NCBI GenBank assembly: GCA_036897095.1
Contig: JAYMSP010002526.1
Coordinates: forward strand, 1 to 23,751
Length of the DNA: 23,751 nt
From: Plantago elongata
Lineage: Eukaryota; Streptophyta; Magnoliopsida; Lamiales; Plantaginaceae
Direction of reading: 5' to 3'
In this document: positions 9,742 through 20,475 of the stretch, in pieces
Position numbering within the stretch: the stretch's first letter is position 1
How the letters are laid out: each line of letters opens with the position of its first letter
The notes under the pieces: model-generated
What the model was told of the DNA's origin: nothing
The model's database searches: none
Seen by the model: the letters and a program-made list of their open reading frames with translations, nothing else
Translations under genes and position numbers: made by a program

Positions 9742-11830
9742 ATGAGGTATGTCCGTCCAATTGTACCACCGTTTTCCGAATTTCCGGCTGATAAACCACC
9801 CGATATCTGAGTTTTCTCTTTCTTTTTTGCTTGTTCAGTCGGCAGCCGGAGGTTTTATGGGCACAGCGAGCCGACAAGGTGTACCTGACTGTTTCTCTTC
9901 CAGATGCAAAGGACATTTCCGTGAAATGTGAACCTGAAGGTCTCTTCAATTTCTCTGCTGTTGGCTCCAATGGCGAAGCCTTCACGTTTGCCCTCCAACT
10001 CTTCGGCACTATTGCCCCTCAGGTATTTGCATTGCTCGCAATTGAAGTAGGTTTTATCGAATGACGAGCATCTAGATATGATATGTGTGCCTGAGAAATT
10101 TATTGTGTGGGAGACTAATGAAGGAATTTTATATGTGATATTTTCGATAATTTTAGATTTCGCCCCCGGCTGTGGTCATGGAGAAATGGTTGCTCTCTTA
10201 GATATCTCAGTATGGGATGCAATTAGGTTCTTGCTTTGCCGGTTCAATCTGTTTGGGTTGAGAAACTAGTCCAGTTTCATACAATGTTTAAATATGTTTG
10301 AGAAGAAGTGTGCATTTGAGCTAATGAAACCAGATTACATGTCATTTTGTTGGTTTGTCGCTAGGGATTGCAGTATGGATTTATTACGCAGTCTAGTGAT
10401 GTAGCTTTTTTGTATTCGTGTATGAGAGCGTTGGTGTTTCGGCTGATACAAGTGGCTGTGACATTTGTAATTCCAGCATTTGGTGTTATACTCTGGAACA
10501 ATAATGCTGATCTAGTTATCTTCTCGTTGGGAATAAGAGAAAAGAGTTGCAAGATTAGTTTTCCATGCTGATGAATTGTACTTATGCAGGGGTGTAAGAT
10601 AAAGACTGGGTTGCGGAATATACTGTGCTCGGTTCAGAAAGAAGAGAATGGGTGGTGGAAAAGGCTATTGAAATCTGAGGGTAAGCCTGCTCCATACATC
10701 AAGGTTGATTGGAATAAATGGCTGGACGAGGATGATGAAGACTCTGATTGTGAGTTCATGCTTTATGTCAATATCTTTCTGTTTTTCCATTCTTATTATG
10801 CTAACTCAAGATACAAGCCAACTGACAACTGTCGGGGCTTGGGTTTGAATTCTATCAGAGCATGGGCAGAAATAACTTGAGCTTTAACAAGGTTTAGACT
10901 TAAAAGAGTATAAGTATAACAATTCGGAAAGCCTGGAATCACTGTTCAATAGTTTGTCATGACACGCAATTGTATAGGATTCTAGTCAATAACATGTAGT
11001 AGTATCGTAGTCAATGCCTGAGTTGGTTGCAGGCTGTCTTCATCCATTATTCGATGGTTTACTCTACTGTCTTCTTCACTTTTCTAAGCTCACTAGCATC
11101 CTTGAAGGCATGAATACAGACTAAACCACTTCTCTTGGGATGTCAATGCATTCAATCAAATGCAGTCAACGTATACTAAGCTGTAGCACTGAGAAGTTCA
11201 TCTTCATGTCAAGCCATCATTTATCTGTAGAAAGCAAAACAAATTGCAGCTAGAAAGTGTGTTGTTTCATTGGTAATCAATTAAGTTGATTTTACACTTC
11301 CTAGTTCGAATACGTTACAAGTTCACACCAACTCCACTGTTTTGATCTATATGAGTACATAAAGGTGGTGCATAGTAGGGCAATTTGATGGATTCGTCGT
11401 GCAGAAGCATATTGACATCATTATTTGAGATCTGTTTACTGTATTTATTTGACACTGTTCTTTTCCCTATGCAGCGAACCTATCTTCTGATGAGGATTCT
11501 GAGGTAATTACCTTGCAAGATAACATCCTGTAGTCATAGCAGAATTTTATTCTCCATTCTAACATGCAATGTATCTTTGTTTCAGAGCAATGTAGAAACC
11601 GGAGAGGATGACGGTGGAGATGATGAAGGGATGCTTTGTAAGTTCACACAAAAATAACTCACTTATATATGGGCTAGATACCCCAGAATGAGAAGACTAC
11701 TAGTATCATATTCGGATATTCCTCTTTATTTACCATTGCAAACCCACTTCCTTCAGGATACAAGTGCGCGTCTTATATGTGTACATTCTTTGCAGATCTT
11801 CCGGATTTGGAGAAGCTTAGGGGAAACTAG
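9742..11830 (+). CDS. p23-type HSP90 co-chaperone (CS domain)
   Basis: Six coding exons give 154 aa: 9742-9746, 9839-10022, 10590-10749, 11475-11503, 11586-11637, 11796-11830. Phases agree at every junction and all introns are GT-AG. The CS domain covers about residues 4-110: [20 protein letters not shown] near the start, the [13 protein letters not shown] strand, and [20 protein letters not shown], the family signature contacting HSP90. An acidic tail (about 109-142) ends in [10 protein letters not shown]. In the family p23 binds ATP-bound HSP90 and slows ATP hydrolysis, stabilising clients in cytosol and nucleus. There is no Gly/Met-rich repeat, so it resembles Arabidopsis p23-2 more than p23-1. 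The first exon codes only M and two bases of S2; the start is fixed because ATG-AG plus exon 2 recreates the family MSR N-terminus. Confidence 0.95.
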
Positions 11831-12257
11831 AAATTGCTTCCACCTCAAGATGAGTAGAAAACTTTTGGCCTGATTTAGGGCACCTTGAACCTCTACCACA
11901 GCTCTGATATACTCAACCGATTGCACGACTATATCTTCTGTAGTTGAGTCTTGAGACATAATTTGTAGTGCAAGAAAGATGAGAAATAATCTTTTGCCTT
12001 CCATGCTGAATGCACCAATCAACATATAGTCATGTGTTGAAACCTTTTTATTAAATACTATACAGAGAACACCCTGCTACAATTTATGTGCCAAAAAAGA
12101 CATATCCACGTTGAACAACACAAAATGTGGCATTTTTCTGTCTAGACGACTTTGTAGTGTATATATGTCCGGTGCTTCACTTGGTCTGCCTCATGTTGCT
12201 TGCTTACTGGGATTATGTAGGAGGGTATTTACCTGCTAGTAGTTTGAAACTTCAGAA
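11831..12257. other. Shared 3' region between p23 and the DUF639 gene
   Basis: The two genes converge here with 427 bp between stop codons. A minus-strand AATAAA (12047-12052) is a plausible poly(A) signal for the DUF639 transcript, about 205 nt after its stop. A 90-codon minus-strand frame (12025-11753) crosses the last p23 exon, but no in-frame splice to the DUF639 gene was found, so it is not called a gene. Confidence 0.5.
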
Positions 12258-15200
12258 TCAGTGGATGGATTTCAAGAAAGAAAAAGGGAAGTCTCGGAAA
12301 ATAGACTTGTGTACAGAATAAATTGTTAGCAACTGCACTTGCCTTTTATCTCCTATAATTCGCGAACTATCAGACTCCTTGTCGACAACTTCAACTGGGA
12401 TGATAGGAATAGAGTCCCACCACTCCTGTAGTCGCCGATTCCCTTGATCACTTTGTAATCGATCACCCAGTTTTGATGTCATTGTGAAACCGTATAATAT
12501 AAGGCTCATCAGGATAAACTTGAATGGCATCAGTGCTATTAACGCAGCAGAAAGTGTTGTTATCACCACCACAGTGTTCGTATGCTGTGAAGAAGAAAAA
12601 AGGTTGGAAACATGAAACACCTGATTGCCCAATTAAAGCACTTTCAAGATAGTTCTCTACTGAAAAGGATAGGAACAAAGATGATACCTTTGGAGCTCTC
12701 GAGGTCAAAATCGACCATATTTTCAGAAATGTTATATTCGTGTGTTGTATTATCTCATGGACACTCCTCAATCCTTGCTGGGCTGATACAATGCTCTCCA
12801 TTGTGGTCTGATCAGATCCAGTAAGAATAACAATTTTGTTCTGCTTGCCCTGACTGCTGGTCTGTCTCAGTCTCCGTATCTTTGCCACCACCCACAACAT
12901 GAAAGCTGATACAGCCAGGCCAACCCACTCTCTACATGTCAAAAGCCATCTGAGACACATCATCTAAAAAACTAGCATATTGCAACTCATGCAAGCAGGG
13001 TAACTCATCCATGCAAGCTTTACAAAGTCAAGAGGACTTACTTATAAACAACTACGAGAGATGTAACTATAGAGAGTGAGGTAATCATTGGCCGTTCCCA
13101 CGTAAGGATTCCCAGAAGCTGGGGGACTACTGTGTTTTTCACTGGGTTAAGTAGTCCCTGTCCATTAATATAAATAGATGTCATCAGTTAAATCTCAGTA
13201 AAAATCAGAAAATGGAAGAGAAACAATATTAATGACTGGGGGCTCGAGGATCGAGACAACAAAATGACTGCATACTTGTCAATGTCAACTCACCATAAGA
13301 ACCTGAACACTATCACTTATTCCTTCCTCTTTTAGTCCCTCCGTTGTAGCTTTAGCAGAGTCCATTTCCTTAGCTTCTTCTCGTGCTTGGTTTATAGTAG
13401 TCTCCAACGATACTAGGTTCTCAGGCTGGACAGTGTCACTCGCATCACTTATACTTTGCGTCCCCGTGGAAAGGACACATGTTTGTGAGACATTCAAGTT
13501 TCTGAGAATTGAACTTGCACTGCATGGATGTCCACTGGTAACCGCTTTCAGACTCTCGGCCAGCTGTTGTAGAATGTAATCTCCTTTTGGTAACTCATCC
13601 AACAAGGCAAAAATTAGAAAACTATTGGGCTGCGGAGGTGAAATTCTAAGCAATTCTCTAGCTGCGTGAAGCCTTATAATGCCTAATATTGTCCTCGCAT
13701 GCATCTCCCAGGCCTCAAGTGGTGACTCTATACTGAAATTCGACAGAAACTGGTGCAGTAGCATGATCTCCTTAAGAAGGGCAAGCCAGTGGTCACGTCT
13801 TGTAGAACTTGTCATCTCTGGGAATTCCAGTATAACAGTGTCTTGCCTAAAAGTTAACCAAAAAAATGAGAAACTTGCCATAGATAGACTCCATGTAATA
13901 CATTGGAATCTTACTCACAATTCAGATGATTCATAGGCAATAGCCTTGTCAAAAAGAGGAGCACCCCAAGGACCTGTCGCTACAGGTTTTAAAGTCTGCT
14001 GAATGTCGCTTGAGAGGTCAAGTTTTATAGCATTTTCATAGGACACAGAGCTAGTTGCCTCGAAGTAGACAGCGTAGTTTGTCAGTGTTAACCTGCCTAA
14101 ACCGTGTATATATTTCATTAGAGGAAGTAAATTCCCTGTGAATAAGTTTTAGACTACATGAATGTTAATGCAGAACTATCCACTAAATGAACACACCAGG
14201 CCAACTTGTTCCTCCAATGTGACGCACAACTCTCTGTGTACTTGCAGTGCCCTCTACATGCAGGATAAATTCATCATCTAGCAGTTCTATCCCCGTTGGA
14301 ACATCTTGCTTCTGTAAATGCTCCATGCATCTAACATCAAAGAACTAAATTAACCTTGGAAAAACCATTTTGAACTCAAACTATCCTTTCACAATCACAC
14401 TTATAATAACGGTACAATTTGCTCATTGTTTCTTCCACATGTAAAACCCAATGAGATGATGTGTAGGAATGTGCTAAATGACTAAATGAGTCAGGCTCGG
14501 AATATATTACTTGTGTATTTCTTTTAGAAACTTGTCGAAAGCCGGGAAGTGAAGTCGATTCCCTGTTGGGGCTGTCAGTGTCTCGAACGTAAATCTCCCA
14601 TTGACAATGTCAACAACCAAAGGGACAAGTGTTCCCAGCCACACAAATGCATCTTCACCTACACTTGGCTCTGTATCAACCTACCAATCAAATATTCTCT
14701 CAGTCAATAAGAATTGCATCCAGGACCTCGCATAATACCAACGACGCCATACCAAATATATCTACTTACAAGGAGTGGCATCAGGTCGGAATAAAAAAGA
14801 GGGATGTCATCTTGCCCTTCCATGGTCAAAGGAGGACCCCTCTTCTCCTCTCGCTCTTTCGCCATACACTCCTGAAGAATCTCAAAGTATATATAATTGA
14901 ATTCCAAATTAGAACTACGATCATTCTCCCTAAAGCAAATTCACTAGGCATATGCTTAACACTAATGTATGTTTGAATATGCTTATGATTACTGAAAGTG
15001 CTAAAAGTAAGCATTATATTATGAACGCTCTTTCTTCTACACTATAACGCCGTTCATTAGATGCTAGGTGCGTAACCACTCGTACACTTTGTCCTTCAAA
15101 CTGACCCCACTAGCAATAGGTCGGGAGTCCGAGTCACTCTTTAGCCGTTTAAAAAGAAAAAGCATCACAAAAACACTAAAACTAATATCTAAACAGCAAA

Positions 15201-15761
15201 AACTAATTTCAACACAATTCAAACTGCATTAAGACATTGAATCAACAGAACACAATTAATACTATTGAATATAAACATTAAAGAGCAGAAAACGAACTCC
15301 TTACGCTATATGATTCTTCCTCTTGAGAGGTTGGCTTCTCCCAAGCAAGCATCATATCGAAAGTAAAGCGACCGAATGATCCATCACCTATATTTTCATG
15401 TATTGCACCACACACAACCGTGAGCGCTTTGGCACAGCAAAATTCAACTAGTTTTCGGGAATAGCCACCCAGCTCTGGCTTCCATTCTTTCTCAAATGCT
15501 TCAACTAATGACTCAACAGAACCATCTAGCGTCCTATAATCAGTTACCAACAAACTAATGTCAATTGATCATAACAAATTGATAGCACTCATACATAGTA
15601 TTACAACACCAAATGATCATTAATTCTATCCTAATGTATGATATTAACCATTATGCGAAAGAACAAAAAATTGAAAATGAGAGTGAGAGGTAATGAATTA
15701 ATTACTGGGCGGATCTGCTAAGGACCTCGTTGGCAATGGAGGAGAGATGCTTCCTTTCCAT
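12258..15761 (-). CDS. DUF639-family plant protein, putative membrane protein
   Basis: Ten exons, in transcript order: 15761-15706, 15533-15305, 14871-14770, 14680-14511, 14330-14197, 14096-13919, 13846-13294, 13157-13042, 12931-12688, 12584-12258. They join in frame to 702 aa, the usual family size. The protein starts MERKHLSSIANEVLSRSAQ and contains YSRKLVEFCCAKALTVVC, DDIPLFYSDLMPLL, the FILHVEGTASTQRVVRHIGG block (about 206-225), GPWGAPLFDKA and FPEMTSSTRRDHWL. All are hallmarks I recall from Arabidopsis DUF639 proteins. Hydrophobic segments lie at about 499-535 (two closely spaced) and 598-630, suggesting C-terminal membrane anchoring. The molecular function of the family is not established; some members carry old chromosome-partitioning labels without good support. 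The final about 25 residues are the least certain part because a GC-type donor occurs at 12342-12341. Confidence 0.9.
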
Positions 15762-16300
15762 TGTTTGATATCGAAATTGCAGCGTACGTTAATTTGTTGG
15801 AACTGAAATTTTCTTCTTCTTGTTCTTGTATTACTCAATCTATGTCTAATTCTATGATTTAACTTGATCTAGCTGTAATGGAGAAGTGTTTTGAGACAGT
15901 GTGAATAGCAGAGAGAGTATTGTGAATTGTAGATTCATCGATGATCCACTTTGGGCGTAAGAGTAACTGCCAATGTGTTGGTGTCCCTGCCTATACACGT
16001 GCTCGCCATGCAAATGCACCCCTATTCATGACTTACTACAACTCGCGATCGCATCATACCTTGCTATTTTTAGGAACATTTAAACTTGTTGGGTAATATA
16101 CTGTGAAAACTTCCGTTGAAATTTATACTAATGAAGTGTGTGTGGTATAATTCGTTAGCGACATGAAATAGAACGGGCCTGCTATTATTAGTGGTTCAAA
16201 TTTACAAATAATATCAGATAATTCTAACTCTATAAGAAACACAATCGGTTGGTTAGCATAAAGTACAATGAAGATATCACACATTTAAGAAGGTTATTTT
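15762..16300 (-). promoter_or_regulatory. Promoter and leader region of the DUF639 gene
   Basis: No gene is seen. A G-box CACGTG lies at 15996-16001, about 235 bp before the minus-strand ATG. A CT-rich stretch on the minus strand (around 15905-15925) resembles a plant pyrimidine patch near a transcription start. No convincing TATA box was picked. Confidence 0.4.
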
Positions 16301-17340
16301 CATGCACGAAGGTAAAAAAATTATTTGAGGGTACAAATTACGTAATAAATTGTGAATGTTGTATTTTAAAATATACAAGTATAAAAGAGAACCTTTGTAA
16401 CTTAATAAACATTTAACATAAACATCATCAATAAAATAAAAAGTTATTAATGTTATTCGTCAAAACATCTATATTTTCAAAGTTAATGTAATTCCATATT
16501 ATACCAGATTTATTTAAAGAACAACATACATTTCAATTAATAAAATGAATAATTTTATTAATAATATAGACCGTTTCTAAATAAGTTATCAACTATTTCT
16601 CGATAGACTTTGTGACAACAATATAAGTTTTTTCGTCTAGGAAATTAATACATGTAAAAGGAGGAAGTAATTTCTATATTTTGTTAAAATAATGGGTGTG
16701 AATTTAAAAATAAATCAATTGACTACATATATATACACTAAAAAAGCCGGAAGCTCGGGACTCTGCCGCACCTATCTACACCCCTCCCTCTGCCTCGAGT
16801 TATTTTAACACTAAATTATAAAGGTTATATGGATTGGAAATGTTACTTCTACCTACTTAGTGCATATTTGCAATAGAACATTATGAGTTAAGGAATGATT
16901 GTTGTTGGGTGGAGCTATGTGCACATATGTGGACAATGAAGAATAGGTAGGGAGCATAGCGTTTAAATTAATTAGAGGTGAATTTATTGAACGAATTGTG
17001 AAAATAAAAATGTTTAATATCATTAAAATCATCAATTATTAGTTGGAGCGTTATTGCTCCCCTAAATGAATGAAGTGAACCAATTGTTAAAAAACATCTA
17101 TCTAGATTTTCAAATAGTTGATGATTGGTTTGAGCGTTGTGCTAATTCAGAATGCAACAATTCGAAATGAATGGTTGAACCGATTGTTAAAAGATGTCTG
17201 GTTTGATTTTGAATTTGGGTTTAAACTTTAAATAATCTATTTAAACCCGTGGGGTCCTGAGTTTAGCTTGGATCATATCCCTTTCAGAGCAAATGCGACA
17301 TGATCGATCAGACGTAATTTACACTAGTTATAATTAGGGA
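16301..17340. other. AT-rich intergenic DNA, no gene seen
   Basis: Long AT-rich sequence with stops in all frames. A short GC-richer island occurs near 16745-16800. No motif, repeat family or RNA gene could be supported. Confidence 0.6.
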
Positions 17341-17760
17341 TAACTCCAAAACCTCCCTGAAAATGTCGTGTTTTTCAAAAAACTCAAAATTTTTACTACT
17401 TTGAAATTTCCTTTCACAGAACTCCCCGAATCCGTCTTAGTCTTTCTTGGTCGTTAATAGTTAACTGATGGAGAAAAGTCAACCGTCAAATCAACAGTCA
17501 ACTTTTTTTATGACGTCATAAATTAATTTTGTTTCGGGAATTTTCATTTTTTTTATGACGTAGTAAAAATTTATGATGTCATAATCTGTCTGTTTTTTCA
17601 AGTATTGTCCCTAGGGTCTCAAAGTAATACTGAAAATTTTGCTGACTATTTTCCCGTTAATTTCGAATCTGACGGCGCCCTATAGTTTGGGCAGTTCATA
17701 GTTCGTCTAATGGTTGGATTAAAAATTTAGTCCTACATATCGAAAATGGAAACTCTCTTA
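17341..17760. repeat. Probable non-coding dispersed repeat with TGACGTCA palindrome
   Basis: This block differs in texture from its surroundings. Short sentence-like phrases (ccctgaaaa, gtccctaggg) recur, and T-runs before ATGACGT occur twice, around 17504 and 17547. A TGACGTCA bZIP/TGA-type palindrome lies at 17511-17518. Such composition is typical of old non-autonomous plant repeats. No terminal repeats or target duplications could be delimited, so the boundaries are approximate. Confidence 0.3.
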
Positions 17761-17975
17761 ATTTTATTTTCATAAATTTGATTATTTTGCTGTTTTTAAT
17801 TTTTTACATGGGATCCCTAGAATCATTATGATTGTTTGGGAAATTGCACTTGCCCATTGATGAATTATTGTGTTCTATGCATCACTTTATGTGTAGTAAA
17901 TAGTGTGTTATCATTTACCAATTCATTTGCCCTTTAATTTGTACCACTGAACAAGTAACCTACCTCTCTATCCAA

Positions 17976-18058
17976 TGCATGTAGGAGAAAAGTCATCAAA
18001 TTAAAGTCTTGTCTTGCCAACTACACCCCCATCAACTCTCCAAACTCTACTATAAATA
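17976..18058 (+). promoter_or_regulatory. Promoter of the small gene at 18110: RY word and TATA box
   Basis: TATAAATA at 18051-18058 lies 52 bp before the ATG, the normal spacing for a plant TATA promoter with a short leader. TGCATG (RY core, reverse of CATGCA) lies at 17976-17981; RY elements are bound by B3 factors in seed-active promoters. Together they argue that the downstream frame is or was a real transcription unit. Confidence 0.6.
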
Positions 18059-18109
18059 CACTGCATAACCCCAAGAGACTATCACACAACCCTTTGAAGT
18101 AAGAAAAAA

Positions 18110-18437
18110 ATGGCAATGGACATGAGCATGCTCATCAAGAGGCGGTTGGCTCACCACCTAGCTTTTGGAATCACGTAAGAAACACATGTATTTTCTTTAC
18201 TTTTTCTTACTGTTATTCAATGGTTTCCCCTAATTATCCTACTCATATTCGATTGCATTTCCTTTTGTCAGGTACGAGAACTATGAAGGTGATGATCACA
18301 ACCCACCATTGAATATGAAGCTCCACCATGTGCGTGAGTGGATGCGTCACCCGAACCCAACCTTTACGCACATGGAGCAGACATCGAACATTTGCGCGAA
18401 GCTGCTGCACATCCAGTGTATGCATGAAGAGTTGTGA
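18110..18437 (+). CDS. Small two-exon protein of unknown family, possibly truncated by a stop
   Basis: Exons 18110-18174 and 18272-18437, joined by a 97-bp GT-AG intron, give 76 aa. The protein is rich in His, Met and charged residues, beginning MAMDMSMLIKRRLAHHLAFG and containing MKLHHVREWMRHPNP. No signal peptide or known domain was recognised. A TATA box precedes it and AATAAA (18645-18650) follows, giving a compact transcript of about 0.5 kb after splicing. The same frame stays open after the TGA for another 64 codons to 18632, with protein-like composition (KFEERKIMAGTSDEDVW, then WAEHHVEELCRKYL). The TGA may therefore be a nonsense change in an originally about 141-residue protein, or the true end of a short one. 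I cannot assign a function. Confidence 0.5.
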
Positions 18438-18644
18438 TGGGATGACAGTTGTTTGAAAAGAGATATGCTGAAGTTTGAGGAGAGGAAGATCATGGCTGGG
18501 ACAAGTGATGAGGATGTGTGGGTCTACAGTTTCTGGGCAGAGCACCATGTGGAAGAGTTGTGCAGGAAGTATCTCTATAATTTATGTTATGTCTTGGTAT
18601 TCTCATGTTTGTTAGAAAGATTTGTAAGATGAAATTATCCCTTT

Positions 18645-18650
18645 AATAAA
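18645..18650 (+). terminator. Poly(A) signal AATAAA of the small gene
   Basis: AATAAA followed by an A-run, 207 bp after the TGA at 18435-18437 and 12 bp after the end of the longer open frame. Its position fits the larger frame as the ancestral coding region. Confidence 0.5.
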
Positions 18651-19298
18651 AAAAATAGTTCGGTAAATTAAGTCGAATTGTCACTTTCTCATTGATGCCT
18701 TTAAACAAACACAACATAAAACGAGCAAATGTAAACAAAATGAAGACAATTGAAACATGTCAGAATAATTTACCTAATTAGAGACCAAATGACAGAATAA
18801 TTAACCTAATTAGGGATTGAGGTATATTTAATCGTGATGTCGAGAAATTGGGGATTTAGGGTTCATAGAATTTGGGGATTCAGTGGGTGAGAATTAGTGT
18901 TTCAGTAGTATTTTCTTATTACGAAAATCGGTCTTAATTCGTGGAGTCAACGAATAGAATTCGTCGATTCATTAAAATTCGATGTCAATGAATTCGATTT
19001 TTTCCATTCTATGAATTTTGCAAGTGTAAAAAAAATCCACAGAGACTGAATGGGGTTGAAAGTAAAGGGGTCACAATTGATAACATAGTCATACTTTACA
19101 TCCGGAATGGGGTTGAAAGTAAAGGGGTCACAATACAGAATACAGTCATTGCCATAATTCATTCAAGCAAAATACACAGCAAAACAAAAGAGAGATAGCA
19201 TAGTTTAAGGAAGCCTAACATAACTTTTCAAATGAGTGAAACAAATCCATGAGGATACTGAATCGCGGAGACATACCACCTTGTACAATGGTACTCCT
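18651..19298. other. Gene-free stretch with two short tandem repeats
   Basis: No gene is seen. CAGAATAATT..CCTAATTAG units occur at about 18761 and 18793 (32-bp period). A 57-bp period repeat follows: GGGGTTGAAAGTAAAGGGGT at 19052 recurs at 19109. A diverged relative of this word, GGGGTGAAATGTAAAGGGGT, sits at 20693-20712, before the plus-strand ORF. The repeats may be subterminal parts of the Mutator-like element that follows, but no terminal inverted repeat could be paired inside the window. Confidence 0.5.
19048..19160. repeat. 57-bp tandem repeat, two copies
   Basis: The first about 30 bases of each copy (from 19048 and from 19105) are identical, starting GAATGGGGTTGAAAGTAAAG. The remainder is diverged. 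The repeat lies just downstream of the minus-strand PB1-like ORF. Confidence 0.7.
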
Positions 19299-19900
19299 TT
19301 ATCTCGACATAGTCCTCTCCCTCCCTTTCATCCTCCTCCCACAAGGTTTGAACAAGTGTGGGTGGAAGGTCAGCATCAGCAAGTTGTTGTGCATGAATTG
19401 TTGCTGGCAGTTCGTAGATGTAGTCGTGGGTGCCTCCTCCATCTTCAACCTCACAATCCTACATGTACATGCAACGAGCCGACCAGTTTCAATCATCTCT
19501 ATCCACATGAACTCGATGGAGTCCTCATTCTCAATTGGATGCAAGCCTTTGGTTTTCCCGTATCGAAGATACCAAGCTCTTCTCGGTGCAGTTGACCTTA
19601 AGTTCATCTTATACACAGCGTAGTAGAGCTCAGCAAACTTGAACTCCTCAGTGTTGATGTGGTGGATGTATCTCGTGTATCCCCCTTCGTAGCTGACTTT
19701 GCCCTTATCATCCTCCTTGAATCGACCTCCAACTCGACATTGATGCTTCATAGTTGGGATAAATCTAGACAAACTTTGATATTTCATTTAGCAATAGGAA
19801 AGCAATAATCGAAGTGTTTGTAAGAGAGGAAATGAAGTTAGCATTACTAACCTTGTTCATAGGTTGAACGGGTGCATTTTTTACTTCTCTTTGTTGCCAT
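19299..19900 (-). CDS. PB1-like N-terminal domain protein, Mutator-like element type (probably degenerate)
   Basis: A minus-strand frame from 19787 to 19299 contains VGGRFKEDDKGKVSYEGG, then FKFAELYYAVYKMNL and GLHPIENEDSIEFMWIEMIE. This layout (GG, K-x-Y-x-GG, a helix with EL, and an acidic ND/EDS-like turn) resembles the PB1-like domain heading many plant MULE transposases. A likely first exon (19900-19852) begins MATKRSKKCTRSTYEQ. It sits 63 bp below a minus-strand TATAAATA (19963-19970) and ends in a good donor (GTTAGT). The obvious acceptor at 19765 joins one base out of frame with the PB1-like frame, so either the splice differs, the start is internal, or the gene carries a frameshift. 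No catalytic part follows, so this is a captured or truncated transposon fragment. Family placement rests on pattern resemblance only. Confidence 0.45.
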
Positions 19901-19962
19901 TTCTTTTGGACAGTTTTGATCGAATTTGGTGTAGAGTGATGATTGATTGCGTAGTGGTGGAA

Positions 19963-19970
19963 TATTTATA
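19963..19970 (-). promoter_or_regulatory. TATA box of the minus-strand PB1-like ORF
   Basis: TATAAATA on the minus strand, 63 bp upstream of the ATG at 19900. It is preceded (in transcription direction) by the 35-bp-period direct repeat at 20016-20075. Confidence 0.5.
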
Positions 19971-20015
19971 CTTGAATCGGAAAATAAACTGACACATTCA
20001 ATTTTGAGACACATT

Positions 20016-20075
20016 AGACACGATCTCACGACTGTTGGAATTCTAATTTCAGACACGATCACACGACTGGTGGAA
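20016..20075. repeat. Direct repeat of AGACACGATC..ACGACT, 35-bp period
   Basis: Two 25-bp copies (20016-20040 and 20051-20075) differ at two positions. They lie between the divergent ORFs, 46-105 bp upstream of the minus-strand TATA box. They could be repeated regulator- or transposase-binding sites, as found near Mutator ends; this is inference. Confidence 0.7.
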
Positions 20076-20475
20076 GTGCAACTGTTTTTTTGTAGCGACA
20101 CAACGTGTTGTATTGGTGAACTTTTGGACCCTATTTCTTTTAACCCATGTATTATGTAATGTTAATTGTGCCCCAAATTTTTGAATTTTGTATTTCTTTC
20201 AGATTTAAGGAGGGAGAAATACGAACCGTCTCCTCACCACCATTAGTAAAGGTCTCCAGAGGGCAGTTGTGTTTACTATACAAAATTGAATACTGGGTTC
20301 ACTTAAAATCCCATTAACTTTTGTTGAGAAAAGTTTATTCACTTTCAACAACATCAAGTAGTACGAAAATAGTCTCATTTGAATTCACATCACACTGTTG
20401 TCGGATTCTTCAGCAGTAGTGCAAGTATTCGCCGAAGCATTTCACGTTGAATTCGTTCTTGCCAAAGAACCTTAA

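Noticed and set aside
10801..10865. tRNA B-box-like word (GGGTTTGAATTC) in p23 intron 3
   Set aside because: No matching A-box or cloverleaf upstream; not supportable as a tRNA or SINE.
11753..12025. 90-codon minus-strand frame as a terminal exon of the DUF639 gene
   Set aside because: The candidate acceptor ending GTATAG gives the wrong phase from the GC donor, and the frame overlaps the last p23 exon antisense.
15041..15150. SINE/tRNA-like text in DUF639 intron 2 (GGTCGGGAGTCCGAGTC)
   Set aside because: B-box match is poor and no poly(A) tail or target duplication was found; at best a very old remnant.
18243..18548. 101-codon minus-strand frame opposite the small gene
   Set aside because: The plus strand has a TATA box, intron and poly(A) signal in correct order; the minus frame has none.
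19236..19623. Plus-strand frames opposite the PB1-like ORF
   Set aside because: The minus-strand frame carries the PB1-like pattern and a TATA box upstream; the plus frames are shadows.
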